Source: Sipunculus nudus | Taxonomy: Eukaryota > Annelida > Sipuncula > Golfingiida > Sipunculidae | DNA: 64,000 nucleotides | Direction: 5' to 3' | NCBI GenBank assembly: GCA_026874595.1 | Contig: CM049310.1 | Span: forward strand, 54,379,058 to 54,443,057 | Shown here: piece by piece, positions 25,567 to 36,710 of the stretch | Layout of the letters: each line of letters starts with the position of its first letter | Numbering within the stretch: position 1 is the first letter of the stretch | The notes under the pieces: generated by a model | The model's database searches: none | Seen by the model: the letters and a program-made list of their open reading frames with translations, nothing else | Told to the model about the DNA's origin: nothing | Translations under genes and position numbers: made by a program

Positions 25567-26366
25567 TAACGGAACCTAATAACAACAGATCACGTAGTCG
25601 TGACGATCAAAAATTTTGTTATGAAGATATATAAAAATCAGATGCTGTAACACTGTGCAGCGTGAAATGTCTAGGGGAATGAATAAAGAAGTCAGTGGGT
25701 TTTTGTTAACAAATAATTATAATTTATTCTTAAAACAAACCTAACATTACAATACAATAAATCAATACAATTACACAGTATAACAACAGTAAAACAGCAA
25801 ACCAATACAATTACACAGTATAATAAATAAAGTGTACAGTACCTGGATACCACCACTGTCACAGCGACAACAAGTCCTTTAAAACCAATAATCCACGTAA
25901 ACAGTTAAAATAGTCCAAAGTAAAGCACTGTAATAATCCCGAAAGCAAACTGGAGACAGGCCGCACTAAATCTGCATAGAATTCGTAGAATCTCTGACAC
26001 TACTGCAATTATCGGATAGATCCAAAACTGACTCACACTCTTCCGTGTCCCCTAAAATATTTCTCTCTCCCTCGGCTCTAAACACAGTCCCTTATTTCTA
26101 ACTTTTCACCTCAAGCCGAGAACTTTCCATTTCACGCACAATCCAAAAGAACACAACAATACATAATTCACACGCCCAAAGAACATTACAAGACACGTGC
26201 TCATAGAGCGCGACCAGCCCAGAAATTTCCAGATTAGAATGAGCGCTTTGTTTCTACATGTCAGACCCCAGGGCCGGGCCAGCTCGCGCGTCTCCCATGG
26301 CAACGGACAATGCTAGCGCTACACCGACACATGTAAGACTTTTGCATAAAAGAGACACCTGTAACA
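25567..26366 (-). repeat. LTR-like inverted arm, right
   Basis: Reading the minus strand, it starts at 26366 with TGTTACAGGTG and runs through CTCGGCTTGAGGTG, a poly(A)-like AATAAATTATAA and GTGTTACAGCATCTGA to GGTTCCGTTA near 25567. It parallels the left arm in order and orientation, so the two arms could fold back over a spacer of about 1.0 kb. Confidence 0.6.
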
Positions 26367-26518
26367 ATCAATATATATATATAAGTATTAGATTAAGTGA
26401 AATTCCGAAAGGACTGCGAGTACTGGATGCGACCGGAGGGGGGGGAGCATGGGCCCCCCACCCCCCACCCCCCGGCTACGCCACTGAATAATATATATGA
26501 ACAAAAAGCATATATATT

Positions 26519-26845
26519 GCCTTCTGTGGCTAAGGGGTATAGCACAGGACTCAAAGCCGGGAGAACGTGAGTTCGAATCTCGGCCGGGGCGGCGAGATTT
26601 TTTAAGGTCGGCCTCCACCCAGGTTGAGCGCTCTGCCAGCTTATTTAATGGGAAGGCATTGCCCGACGTGTTTTACACACAGGCAAGTGCGCTTTTCGGG
26701 GGAACCTCGATGGTATGACCCAGCAATGGGGACGATTACACAATCAGGTCCCGCAGGTGCAGAAGTCACCGGATCTGGTTAATACCATGATATAAAATGA
26801 GAGGAAGCCTGTGATACTGCCCTGTCACTGAGGCCGAAACCGAAA
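26519..26845 (+). repeat. tRNA-derived SINE
   Basis: An A-box-like TGTGGCTAAGGGGTATAGC is followed 30-40 bases later by a B box GAGTTCGAATCTC, then a non-tRNA body (GGTCGGCCTCCACCCAGGTT onward) ending around CTGAGGCCGAAACC. It cannot fold as an intact tRNA after the B box, so I call it a SINE and not a tRNA gene. Confidence 0.6.
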
Positions 26846-26939
26846 TAGAATTCTGTAGATGTACATATTCTTATTTAAGCTAGCATTAAAGATGGAGGCG
26901 GTTTTCTCAAACAAAAGAATTTAAATATATATATATGTC

Positions 26940-27235
26940 AGAGACGAGATTGAAATCCAGGCGGATTTTAAACTCGCCTAGACGATATTGCGATTGTGAT
27001 CTCGTCTAGGTGAGATCACAATCGCAATCTCGCCTAGACTGATTTTAAACTCGCCTAGACGAGATCACAATCGCAATCTGGCCTAGGCGAGATTAAAATC
27101 CATCGTGGAGCAGGCCAGGATTTTAATCTCGCCTAGGCGAATTTAAAATTGGTCTGGTAACATCCAGGCGAGTTTAAAATCTGCCTATACTTAGGCGAGG
27201 TTAAAATCTGCCTAGGCCATATTAAAATAGTGATC
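26940..27235. repeat. Array of palindromic CGCCTAGGCG-centred repeats
   Basis: About ten diverged copies of a self-complementary motif related to ATTTTAATCTCG-CCTAGG-CGAGAT occur in both orientations, interleaved with ATCACAATCGCAATC segments. Each unit can form a hairpin. Confidence 0.7.
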
Positions 27236-27796
27236 TGACCTAATTTTCTAATATATTATGCATTGTAATTGACATATGAGAGAAGTTTCAGTCAGATTTT
27301 CAATATTTTAGCACTGAATGGTTATGTATAGTTCACAAGAAAGATATCTATTAATATTTGTAGAATATTATATTATTTTAATAATTAACATTAATGTTGG
27401 AAATGGATTTTTTTATAATATTTTTTATTAATATGATTATGTCCAGTTACAAGTAATATATTTATTAATATTTACAGAATATTATATTATTGATGCAATA
27501 ATTAACATTATTTTTTTCTTTTATATTTTTATTAATAAACTAAGTAATAAGAAACTTATATGGGTATTGTATGTGGCATATTTAAATGATATATTATGTG
27601 GGCTGCTACTGATTATTTACATAATAATTTTGTTGTCAATATTAATTTGAAGTATTACCGGTAGTAATATTAGTGATGTAGTATTTTAAAAGGACAAAAG
27701 GAGACTGAATATGAATCATTTATTATTTATCAATATAATTCAATGCATGTTTACATGCATAAATGATTTATTAATCAATAATCCAGAAATCATACC

Positions 27797-28870
27797 TTTT
27801 TAGCTCAGCTGACTATAAGTCACCTGAGCTATAGTTGTGGTCCATTGTCTGTCGTCCGTCCGTCTGTCTGTCCGTCGTGCCGTCCGTCCGTCCGTCCGTA
27901 GATGTGGCACGTTTTGAAACCGTAAGACCTAGGAATCCAAAATTAGGCATAATGTTAGATGTCCCCAAGATCTCCTACCAAGCCGAAAACTGGGTCTTTG
28001 CGACTTTGTTCCTTTGAGAAATTAAGGAAAAACCTCAATTTTTTAATAAAAACCTATTTTCACACTTAAGGACTGCCTAATATCAAAACCACTACTCTGT
28101 TTTTCCTCAAATTTGCCATAAATATTCCTCTGTATAGTTCCTATTTACATGCCAGAAATTAAATCAGTATTATCTAATTTAAAAAAAGTTATGGGCCCAA
28201 ACATAATGCATTTTGTAAAAAATCAGGAAAGATATTTGATCACTTAACACAAAACATGTTTAAACTAAGGACTTTCTTACCAGTAATATAACTTTAATAA
28301 ATCAAAATTTATTGTATACCCAAAATTAGATCAAAATCTTTTAATTTTTTTAAAATATTAGCAAAAATAAGAAATTGGTACCTTAAATTTTGCCCAACTT
28401 TGGCCACGGCACGTTTTTTTTTTTCCTGTAAGTACTGTGGATTTAATTTTTACAGCATGTAAACATAAGGATTTAATCTGTCAAATCTGAAATTTGAAAA
28501 TAAAAGCTGCAAAATTAGGCTAGTTATTGAATTTTTTTGGAGGCTCTTGTTGTATTCCCTTACATTGTCAAGCAGTCGACTTTGGTCACTGTAGGTCATT
28601 CAGTGCAGCTCTCCATGCTCCCCAGGCTGTTGGCATAATGTTAAACAATCCCATCACTAAAGGCAAGCCCTCTCTCCACTGAGTTGAGCTTGATCAGGCT
28701 GTCTGCAGTTAATACCATACCACAAGGAGCCTGTTTCTCATCCCCCCCCCCCCCCCCCCCATTGGCTATATAGCTGACCTGTCAAATAAGACCACCTGTG
28801 GTCAAGGAACACTTTCGTGCCATCCAAGGGTGTGGTCTTATTACGCAGGTTTCACTGTAGTTCGTTAGAC
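27797..28870 (+). repeat. Interspersed family with (CCGT)n, plus orientation
   Basis: It begins TTTTTAGCTCAGCTGACTAT, continues to a GTCCGTCCGTCTGTC simple repeat (27849-27898), and extends to a segment ending near TTCACTGTAG. An inverted relative lies at 49000-50556, and shorter ones at 56330-56971 and 32800-32880. All are non-coding. Confidence 0.75.
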
Positions 28871-29213
28871 AAGTACATAAACTGTATAAGGCATGCATAT
28901 ATGTGTACATGGTGCGTTAAAAAGGATAACCGTGAGAACCGTGTAGAATTAAACAGGTGCTGTATTGTAGAGTATAAATCCCTGCATATGGACATGTATG
29001 TATTCACATGAGAATATTTATCAGACCGTATGACCCAGATATATACCTAAAAACATTAACGATAGCGCCGATTAAATAGCATATATGGTATTTCGGACGT
29101 ATTGCACACATTTATCATAGCTGCTTGGTAAACCTGCTTGGACATCCCGTCATGGTGCTATTTAGTGTTCAGTCTTGGTGAACTGGTGAAGGTCAACGTA
29201 TCCATATCAAAAG

Positions 29214-29298
29214 ATGATTCTGCTGTCCAATAGGTCGTTATATATTTTGCTATACCTCTGTATCACGGTGTATATCCTGCTGACCAACTTGACCCTCG
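29214..29298 (+). CDS. Sulfotransferase B exon 1 (signal anchor)
   Basis: ATG at 29214, 28 codons plus one base, donor G|GTAAGT. It encodes LYILLYLCITVYILLTNLTL, a hydrophobic type II anchor after a short polar tail. Length and phase match paralogue A exon 1. Confidence 0.75.
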
Positions 29299-30512
29299 GT
29301 AAGTTATGTCCTGTACAGTTTCTACAGATACCTTATTCCACTCAAATTAAAGTAATTAAAATAATAATGTAATAAAAACTTATCCTTTATATTAAGAATT
29401 TCGTCTCAAAGGGACACGCTATTGTTGCATAATCACTTGCTGACTCGTGGAACTTAACAGCTTAATTTCTTTATTAAATTCTTTAGTATTATAATTAATT
29501 AAATGCCATTTTCAAACATCTGAACAGTCACGGTATTTTATTGAAAGCTTAATGAAAAAGATTATAGCGTTCCTTAATTAAAGCCCGTGCCATCATTTGT
29601 CGCTGAGAGACTGATAAATATTTTTGAGTGTCGATTTAAATGTCCTGATAAATCTTGTTCCAGATTCACTAGGTAATCCATGTTTTCTTTGATCAGAAAT
29701 GGTTGAAGAAGTATGGCGGACAAAAATTTGCAGGGAGCTGCGCCAGTCTGTGAACGTGAGAAACGTTATAAATTTTTTAAGTAATTCTGCTATTTAATTC
29801 TTGGCTGTTCTTCTGATATTAATTCTTCAAGCGAAAACAGAGTAAAGTCCACATACATCAGTGGCGGATCAAGAGGGGGGCGCCCCCCCCCCGCCCCCCC
29901 CCCCCCCCAGTTTACCTGAAACAGCTCTCATGTTACCTATTTCTTTTCGTTATTAGGGAGTTTTCTCGTTATTACACTCTGGTGGGTCATAACACTGAGG
30001 AGTGAGGCACGGCCTGGGTTGGGGTCGATCGTGAAAAAATCCTATGTCTCCTCCACTGACACCGGTACTTGAACTCACGATGTGCTCTGGTGTCACGCTG
30101 CCTAGAGCACAAGAGCCGGTAAAATGCAAGGTTAATATTAGACTTCAACATGAATTATTTTATCCCCGAGCATTACATTGGAAAGATAATATTTTGCAAG
30201 ATATAAACATGGAATGACATTTTCACTATTGGCATCTATATGCTGTGAACAACTGAAAGTTAATATCCTAAATTCGGAGAAATATTAAATATTGAACCCC
30301 TATAAAGTTGACAACATTATCGTAGACATATAAGACACCAGTAGTTGAGAAACAGAAAATCCTCATATTTTTGTGTAAAGTGCCTAAAAATGTCCTGTTT
30401 ACATTACATATTTAAAATTTTATTAATACCCTCCCAACGTAACTGTCATTTACTTAAATAAAACAAATATTTATAATTTTATAAATTACATAGGCTCAAA
30501 ATATATTAAATG

Positions 30513-30558
<46 letters not shown>

Positions 30559-31563
30559 TATATATATTTAATTTACGAATCAAGTTTAACCTAATTTTAG
30601 AATTTAGTTTTCAAATTACCCCCCCCCCCCCCCACCCCCGTTGTCGAATTTCTAGATCCGCCACTGTACATAAAGGAGAACGAACAGAACGAAACAAGGA
30701 ATAATTAGATGCAAAGGATCTTAATATTTTATCAATACACACAGTTAGAATCATCCTATATGATGACCTAGACATTAGATCATAAAATTAATATAAACTC
30801 TAAACTGGCAACATCTATGTATTGAGAATTGGAACGTCTTTGTTTGTTTGACGGAAAGGTTCCAATCTATTTTAAGCAACAAAATGGGAACTTCGATTAG
30901 CCCTATTACTACAAAAGAAATAATTGATGGAAACGAAAGGCAGAGTATATAACAGCCGGAACCTTTTTTTTTTATTTAAGTCCCTACATTAACTGAATTT
31001 TCAGTAAATACTGCATTTTAAATCACATTGCAATTGCTCCGGTTCACAGGTTTGTCTATAGTTGATGAGGTCTGATATCGGAATAAGAACAGGTTCCAAT
31101 ATAAACCATCAAGCTTCTTTAAGAAACGTATCATCATTTAAATTATCATCATTGAAAATTTTGCTTAATATTGAAATGGTCATACAAGTTCAGGCTATTA
31201 TTTCTCAGCAGAGAACCCCACACCCTGACGACAGACACAAACCCGTTCTTATCGTCACGTACCAGCGCAGCGGCTCCACCTTTCTCGGGGAACTGTTAAA
31301 TCGACATAAGGAGGCCTTCTATTGGTTTGAACCCATGGAGGCCGTTTATCATCAGATGTTTGGCATCAAACCGGGATATACCGTACCATCTGACGTCATG
31401 AGCTGGCCGAATGGTTCAGAAAGGTAAGTTAACGGGCACTACATGACAGTCTGTACATGCGCGCGCGCACACACGTGCTTATACATATTTATAACTATCT
31501 ATCAACAGTTTGAAGAGATTCCACCAGATTGTTACCAGTATGTTATACATGGATATTCCTAGG

Positions 31564-31624
<61 letters not shown>

Positions 31625-34304
31625 CATAAGAATTAATTGGTAAATCTCAGTTATAGACATAGCATTTCTGAAGAATGGCGATGATATCCGATAAAAACTC
31701 GCTCAATCCCTTGTTTGCCAATTCACAAAGTTAACCAAGAACACTCGAGACTGTCACATGACAAGACTTCGGGGACTTTGAGACAGATCATTTTAGAGCA
31801 CCAATAGAAATAAAAACAACTGACCCATGGGTCATGAAGCTTAGCCGACTAGGAAGACCTTCACACAAAAAATGTTATCATCTTAATGCCCAATATTGTA
31901 GGTTGTATCCACATTCAACTTTAGCAATTGAAGTTCTTCAAAATCATCAATAAGAAAAAGTTTCATGATTAAATGTCCAGCTATCCTCATAATAAAGCCT
32001 TTATGTATGGAATCAGCTGAGCTAAAAATGACCATGCACAATTTTGAAGGACATACATGGATGTCAAGACAGAAGATTCTAGGTTTAACAGTAAAGTTCT
32101 GTACCCTGTTTGACTCCCTGGGTGCTTTAAATGTTTTTGGTCAGTAATATAGGTCACCATGACCTAATTTCAGGTTTTCATGGATTGCCCATGATGTTTT
32201 GGTCGATGGTATGCAAAATGTAGGTCATCATAACTTAATTTAATGTTTTCATGGAGATTGCCCAAGACTACCCTGTATATTGCATTAGAACATTCTAGGG
32301 CAAGCAGATACAATTTGTGCCAATCTGATGTTTAGGATGCCAAATTACATACTCTTGGTTCATAGTTCACCGAATATATAGGTCACCATGACCTAATTTC
32401 AGGTTTCCATGTAGATTTACCCAGGACCTGCCTGAATGTCATGTTAGAAGATTCTAGTCCTAGCGGATACAGTGTGAACCGTCTGACTGACTGGGTGCGT
32501 CACCAGTTTTCAGGAAATGATAAAACACTCAATGATCAATATGCATGGAAAGAATCATAGCAATTAATGCATTAGTTATACAGATCTGGAGCTTTTATAT
32601 AATTTTTTTAAAACCTAATATCAGGTTTCCAAGGAGACTTTTTATGGATCTCAATGCGAGTAACGTTAGAAGATTCTAAGCCTAGCGAATACAATTTGTG
32701 CTCCATCTGACTGACTGGGTGCTCAAAATCAGGTGTCCTCTACGGGGTTTTAGTAAGAAGTTTCTAGGTCCAACGTTTACGATTTGTGCCGTGTTAACGG
32801 ACATACAGACGGACAGACAGACGGATGACGGACAAAAAGTGATCCTTGTAGTTCAGATGACTTTCAGTCAGCCGAGCTAAAAATTATTCAGCATTCACAG
32901 CAATAAAATTGAAAGACAGACTTTAGCTTGCACAGATGCGAAAAGTTGACCTCTGGTCATTTATGTACTTTTTTTTATGTACAATTTTTTTGCTTTGCAC
33001 TATCATGGGATTTAAGGACTTGTAAGTTGAGAAAAAGAAATGCGGCAGTGTTGTTTTCAATGCATCGTTAATGTAGATCGAGAATATACCGAAAATTTGG
33101 AAGACAGTTAACGATGTGTCCCTGTTGCAGAACAATCCCACAAGGGGAGCAGCAGTATCTGACCCAGGCCGCCATCAACATCCTGAGCTGTCGGATGGAG
33201 AAACTTCCAACGGAGTTACTGGCCGGGCCGTTTTTATTTAATTTTGATAAATACCAGTTAAGCATGAAGAAATACAGACGCTGTGTTGCGAAGGCAATTC
33301 CACATTTTCACAAAAGGACCTGCAGATTTTTCATCGAAAACGTCTGCTCGGACAGGTTTGGTTCGAACTGGACTCAGATGATGAAATGTCATGGCGACCT
33401 TGACCCAGATATCAACCTTGATGATGATATGTTTTACATTGTGGACGAGGAATTGTATAAAAAGGACCCTGTGTATACCAGGTTAGAAGACTCAACATAT
33501 CAGGCGTTCGATAGTCAGGGACGCTTTCGCAAAGGATACCTTCAGAGAGAAGGAAAACTTAAAGTGTTAACAAAAGAGTTTCACCATGAAATGGGGAACA
33601 GTAACAAGACATATGATGAGCTAATGGGGTTATATAAGACCTGTATGAACAGCAGAAGGAGACTCCTGCTCCAGAAATGTGTACCCCAGCTCCAAAACAT
33701 GTGCAACAATTCAATGATCACTGGAATCAAAACTATCCGAATGACATTTGAGAACGCTTTGGAAGTGAAGAAGTATATACCAAACCTACGTATTATATAC
33801 AACATCAGAAGCCCGCTGGCCATAGCCCTGTCGCGGAAGAACACGGCCGGAGGGGAGAGTTACATGTCTATTTACTCCAATGGCACAAGTTATCAAAAAG
33901 AAGTAGAGCTAATATGTCGGATTATGGAAAAGGATCTTGAGGTGTATCGACGTATCTTAGGAGGCCCTTTGGAAAATTCAGTATACCTCAATAAATATGA
34001 ACAATATTCAGGCGCTCCTTTGAATACATTAAATGATATTTATGACTTCCTTGATTTGCACAAGGACTTTGAGGTGGTGTCTTGGTTAGCCAGAAATGCC
34101 AGGCAGTCATCGAGGAGGGCCATGGGATGGAGGATCGGACTGAACCTTGTTGAGTACGCTAGGTATCGACAGCAGTGTTCAGTTTTATTTGAAAAGTTCG
34201 GCGACATCCTGCCGGACGAGCTTGCCTGGTCCCATTCGGTAAATCTAGTAAAGAAACCATCTCGACCACTTTGGTCTCCACTTCGCCATGCCAGGAAACC
34301 GTGA
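29214..34304 (+). CDS. Carbohydrate sulfotransferase, CHST1/3-type family (paralogue B, 4 exons)
   Basis: Exons 29214-29298, 29697-29755, 31194-31423 and 33131-34304 join with phases 1, 0 and 2 (all GT-AG) to give 515 residues. The N-terminus MILLSNR is followed by a membrane anchor (about residues 9-27), then a short stem. The PAPS 5'-loop TYQRSGSTFLGELL is at residues 70-83 and the 3'-phosphate motif IRSPLAIALSRK at 350-361. Predicted role: Golgi type II membrane enzyme adding sulfate from PAPS to the 6-position of a sugar in glycoproteins or glycosaminoglycans; the acceptor is not predictable. It has the same exon plan and clear collinear similarity to the minus-strand gene ending at 13075, so the two arose by local duplication. 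It differs by an insertion around DSQGRFRKGYLQREG and a basic C-terminal tail (SRPLWSPLRHARKP). Intron 2 carries a TIR element. No canonical AATAAA was seen close to the stop. Confidence 0.88.
29697..29755 (+). CDS. Sulfotransferase B exon 2 (stem)
   Basis: The acceptor is TTTCTTTGATCAG and the donor AAC|GTGAGA. It encodes MVEEVWRTKICRELRQSVN, with entry phase 1 and exit phase 0 like paralogue A. Confidence 0.65.
29859..30666. mobile_element. TIR element, CAGTGGCGGA family, copy 2, with target duplication
   Basis: It runs from CAGTGGCGGATC to GATCCGCCACTG and is flanked by TACAT on both sides (29854-29858 and 30667-30671). The 808-base interior contains a tRNA-like segment in reverse (B box at about 30070 reading TTGAACTCAC) and matches copy 1. 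Runs of C or G adjoin both ends. It is inserted in intron 2 of sulfotransferase B and is non-autonomous. Confidence 0.8.
30511..30555. repeat. (ATA)n microsatellite
   Basis: About 15 trinucleotide units inside the TIR element of sulfotransferase B intron 2. Confidence 0.9.
31194..31423 (+). CDS. Sulfotransferase B exon 3 (PAPS 5'-phosphosulfate loop)
   Basis: Acceptor AAGTTCAG, phase 0. It encodes VLIVTYQRSGSTFLGELLN and FYWFEPMEAVYHQM, ending with PNGSE and a split Arg at AAAG|GTAAGT. Upstream open codons (from 31062) are probably intron. Confidence 0.85.
31572..31622. repeat. (AT)n microsatellite
   Basis: A run of about 50 bases of AT dinucleotide in intron 3 of sulfotransferase B. Confidence 0.95.
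33131..34304 (+). CDS. Sulfotransferase B exon 4 (main catalytic domain)
   Basis: Acceptor CCTGTTGCAG at 33121-33130. It encodes 390 residues to TGA at 34302-34304, including IRSPLAIALSRKNTAGGES and QYSGAPLNTLNDIYDFL. The open frame extends a few codons upstream of the acceptor, but those codons are not conserved in paralogue A. Confidence 0.92.
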
Positions 34305-34879
34305 AATAGAACTTAAGATGGTGATGCCATTACCAACGGGACACTTATAACTTTTCTTATGCATTAGAGATGGCGCCACTTGTGCTACCCTGAATAAGTG
34401 AAGATTAGAAACTTGTAATTTCATCAGGATTTTTTTCCGTGCAGGAGCTAAGAATCTGTGCAAAAAGTGTATGCAAACAGTAAAGGCCAAAACACTTTGG
34501 CGCGAGCAGCAAAGGTGTCGTTCAGGCTTCATACCGAATTATTGAGATTCAGATTCTGGAGAGTAGACGAGCAATTTATATTAATATACAGGATTATATA
34601 TACCAAAAAAATTTTTTTTTACCCCATTTTTTTCAAAATTTTGTCCAGTTCGTCTCATCAAGCAACCGGTTGTAAATGACAGCATTTAACACCTTCCCCC
34701 CTCCCTCAAATCTGCTTCATTTAAACAAGGCCTACAGGCCTAATGCAAACCTGTGCAATGAGATTACATCAGGTATAATGCTTCTATGCTGGACCATTAC
34801 TTTTCAAGAACATGTGTAACATGTATATGAACAATGCAAGTACTAAACACTTAGATCAAGAAACAATTAATCAAACATC

Positions 34880-36290
34880 ACTGCTGAAATTCTAGCATGG
34901 GTGCACACAACACAAAAACTAGAATACAGGTAGTCAACAAGCAACTACTTGTATCCGCCAAAATCAGAGTGGGACGGGTGAAGTGAGGAATGGATTGAGT
35001 GGCATGGGGAGATAGAGTATAGTATGTTGCATAATAGCCTGGATGTCTGCAGCCGAAATGTGTATGTCGGTTGTGCCACCTACCACAAAATCCAGAAAGC
35101 TGTCCAAGATGTATAAACATGCAAAATTTTAGGCGGAATAGTCAAACCACTACTGAGATATGTGATTTATGTGGCGCCACCACTTTTGTGTATGATTAAG
35201 AGCTATGTGAGATCTATACACATGCAAAATTTCAGGGGGATATGTCAAACCAGTCCTGAAATATAAGCCTGTATGTCTGCAGCGTATACATAAATGTAGG
35301 TGGCGCCTCCTGCCACAAAATCGAGAAAGCTATCCAAGATTTATACACAAGCAAAATTTTAGGCAGATAAGTCAAACCACTACTGACATATAAGTGATTT
35401 TAGCCCACGGCAGACAAACATACGGACGCTGTGCAAAAATGGTGGCAGATGGCGCCACCAATTTTGGGTATGATTAAGAGCTATGTGAGATCTTATACAC
35501 ATGCAAAATTTCAGGGGGATATGTAAAACCAGTCCTGAGATATAAGCCTGAATGTTTGCAGCGTAAACATAAATGTAGTTGGCGCCACCTGCCACAAAAT
35601 CGAGAAAGCGATCCAAGATGTATAAACCTACAAAATTTTAGGCAGACATGTCAAACCACTGCCGAGATATGAGTGATTTTATCCCACGGCAAACAAACAG
35701 ACGGACACTGCAAAAATGATTGCAGGTGGCGCCACCAGTTTTGCGTATGATAAAGAGCTATGTTAGATCTATAAACATGCAAAATGTTTGCCCAATCGGT
35801 CTAATGGTTCCAGGGATGTCTGCAGCGTAAATTTGAATGTAGGTGGCACCACCTGCCATAAAATCAAGAAAGCTGTTAAGGATGTATAAACCTGCAAAAT
35901 ATCAGGTGGATGGGTCAAACCACTGCCGAGATATGAGTGATTTTATCCCAAGGCGAATGAACAGATGAACGCTGTGCAAAAATGGTTGCAGGTGGCACCA
36001 CCAGTTTTGCGTATGATAAAGAGCTATGGGAGATCTATACACATGCAAAATTTTGGCTCAACTGGTCAAACGGTTCCCGAGATATGAGCTTGGATATCTG
36101 CAGCTCAAACGTGATGTAGGCGGCGCCATCTGTCATAAAATCAAGAAAGCTGTCCAAGATGTAAACACATTCAAAATTTCAGTTCGATAAGTCCAACCAA
36201 TGCAGAGATATGAGTGTTTTTATCCCAAGGCAGATGAACAGATGGACGCTGTGCAAAAATCTAAGAAAATGCAGTTAGAAAAAAAATAAA
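34880..36290. repeat. Tandem array, diverged 230-290-bp units
   Basis: Five units are recognisable by the block CCACAAAATCGAGAAAGCT and variants near 35084, 35311, 35598, 35858 and 36133. Each has paired GGTGGCGCCACC palindromes and the motif ACATGCAAAATTT. Confidence 0.8.
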
Positions 36291-36645
36291 CAAATGATGA
36301 CTGATGACTGGTTATTTGCAAAAAATTTGGTGATGCTAGCTCCTGCCATTTTTGAGATAGGTATGGTTAACTAGAGACTACGCACTGACGCACGATGGAC
36401 GATGCAGCAACACTGCATAAGCTCACAGGTTTGCTAAAAATCCGATAATTTTTCAGATGACAAATCTTTTGCAAAAAAATTGGTGATGCTAGCTCCTGCC
36501 CTTTTTGAGATAGCTATGACGCTCAACGGACTAGAGATGACAGACGCCGCCACACCATTGCATAAGCTCACACATATGCTAAAAATGCAAACCAAATTTT
36601 TTCAAACAGCTGAAAGATATAGATCCAATAATCTGGGTATTCTGC

Positions 36646-36710
36646 GTCTAGACATTGTGTCTAGACGTCTAGACGCTGTGTCTAGACATCTAGACATATT
36701 GTCTAGACAC
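36646..36710. repeat. Cluster of the 8-bp palindrome GTCTAGAC
   Basis: Six to seven copies of GTCTAGAC or TCTAGACA within 65 bases, separated by ATTGT or GCTGT spacers. Confidence 0.8.

Larger units (their letters stand above)
21458..29213. other. Intergenic region between divergent sulfotransferase genes
   Basis: About 7.8 kb without a recognisable coding exon. It should hold both promoters, at its two ends. The middle is repeats: LTR-like inverted arms, a TIR element, a tRNA-derived SINE, a palindrome array and a copy of the GTCC-rich interspersed family. Confidence 0.55.

Noticed and set aside
24545-26486. Outer element from CAGCGGCGTAGCC to GGCTACGCCACTG
   Set aside because: The ends are compatible, but the inferred element would contain only one of the two LTR-like arms and the flanks give no clear target duplication.
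26519-26600. A and B boxes suggesting a tRNA gene
   Set aside because: No closing acceptor stem, and a long SINE-like body follows.
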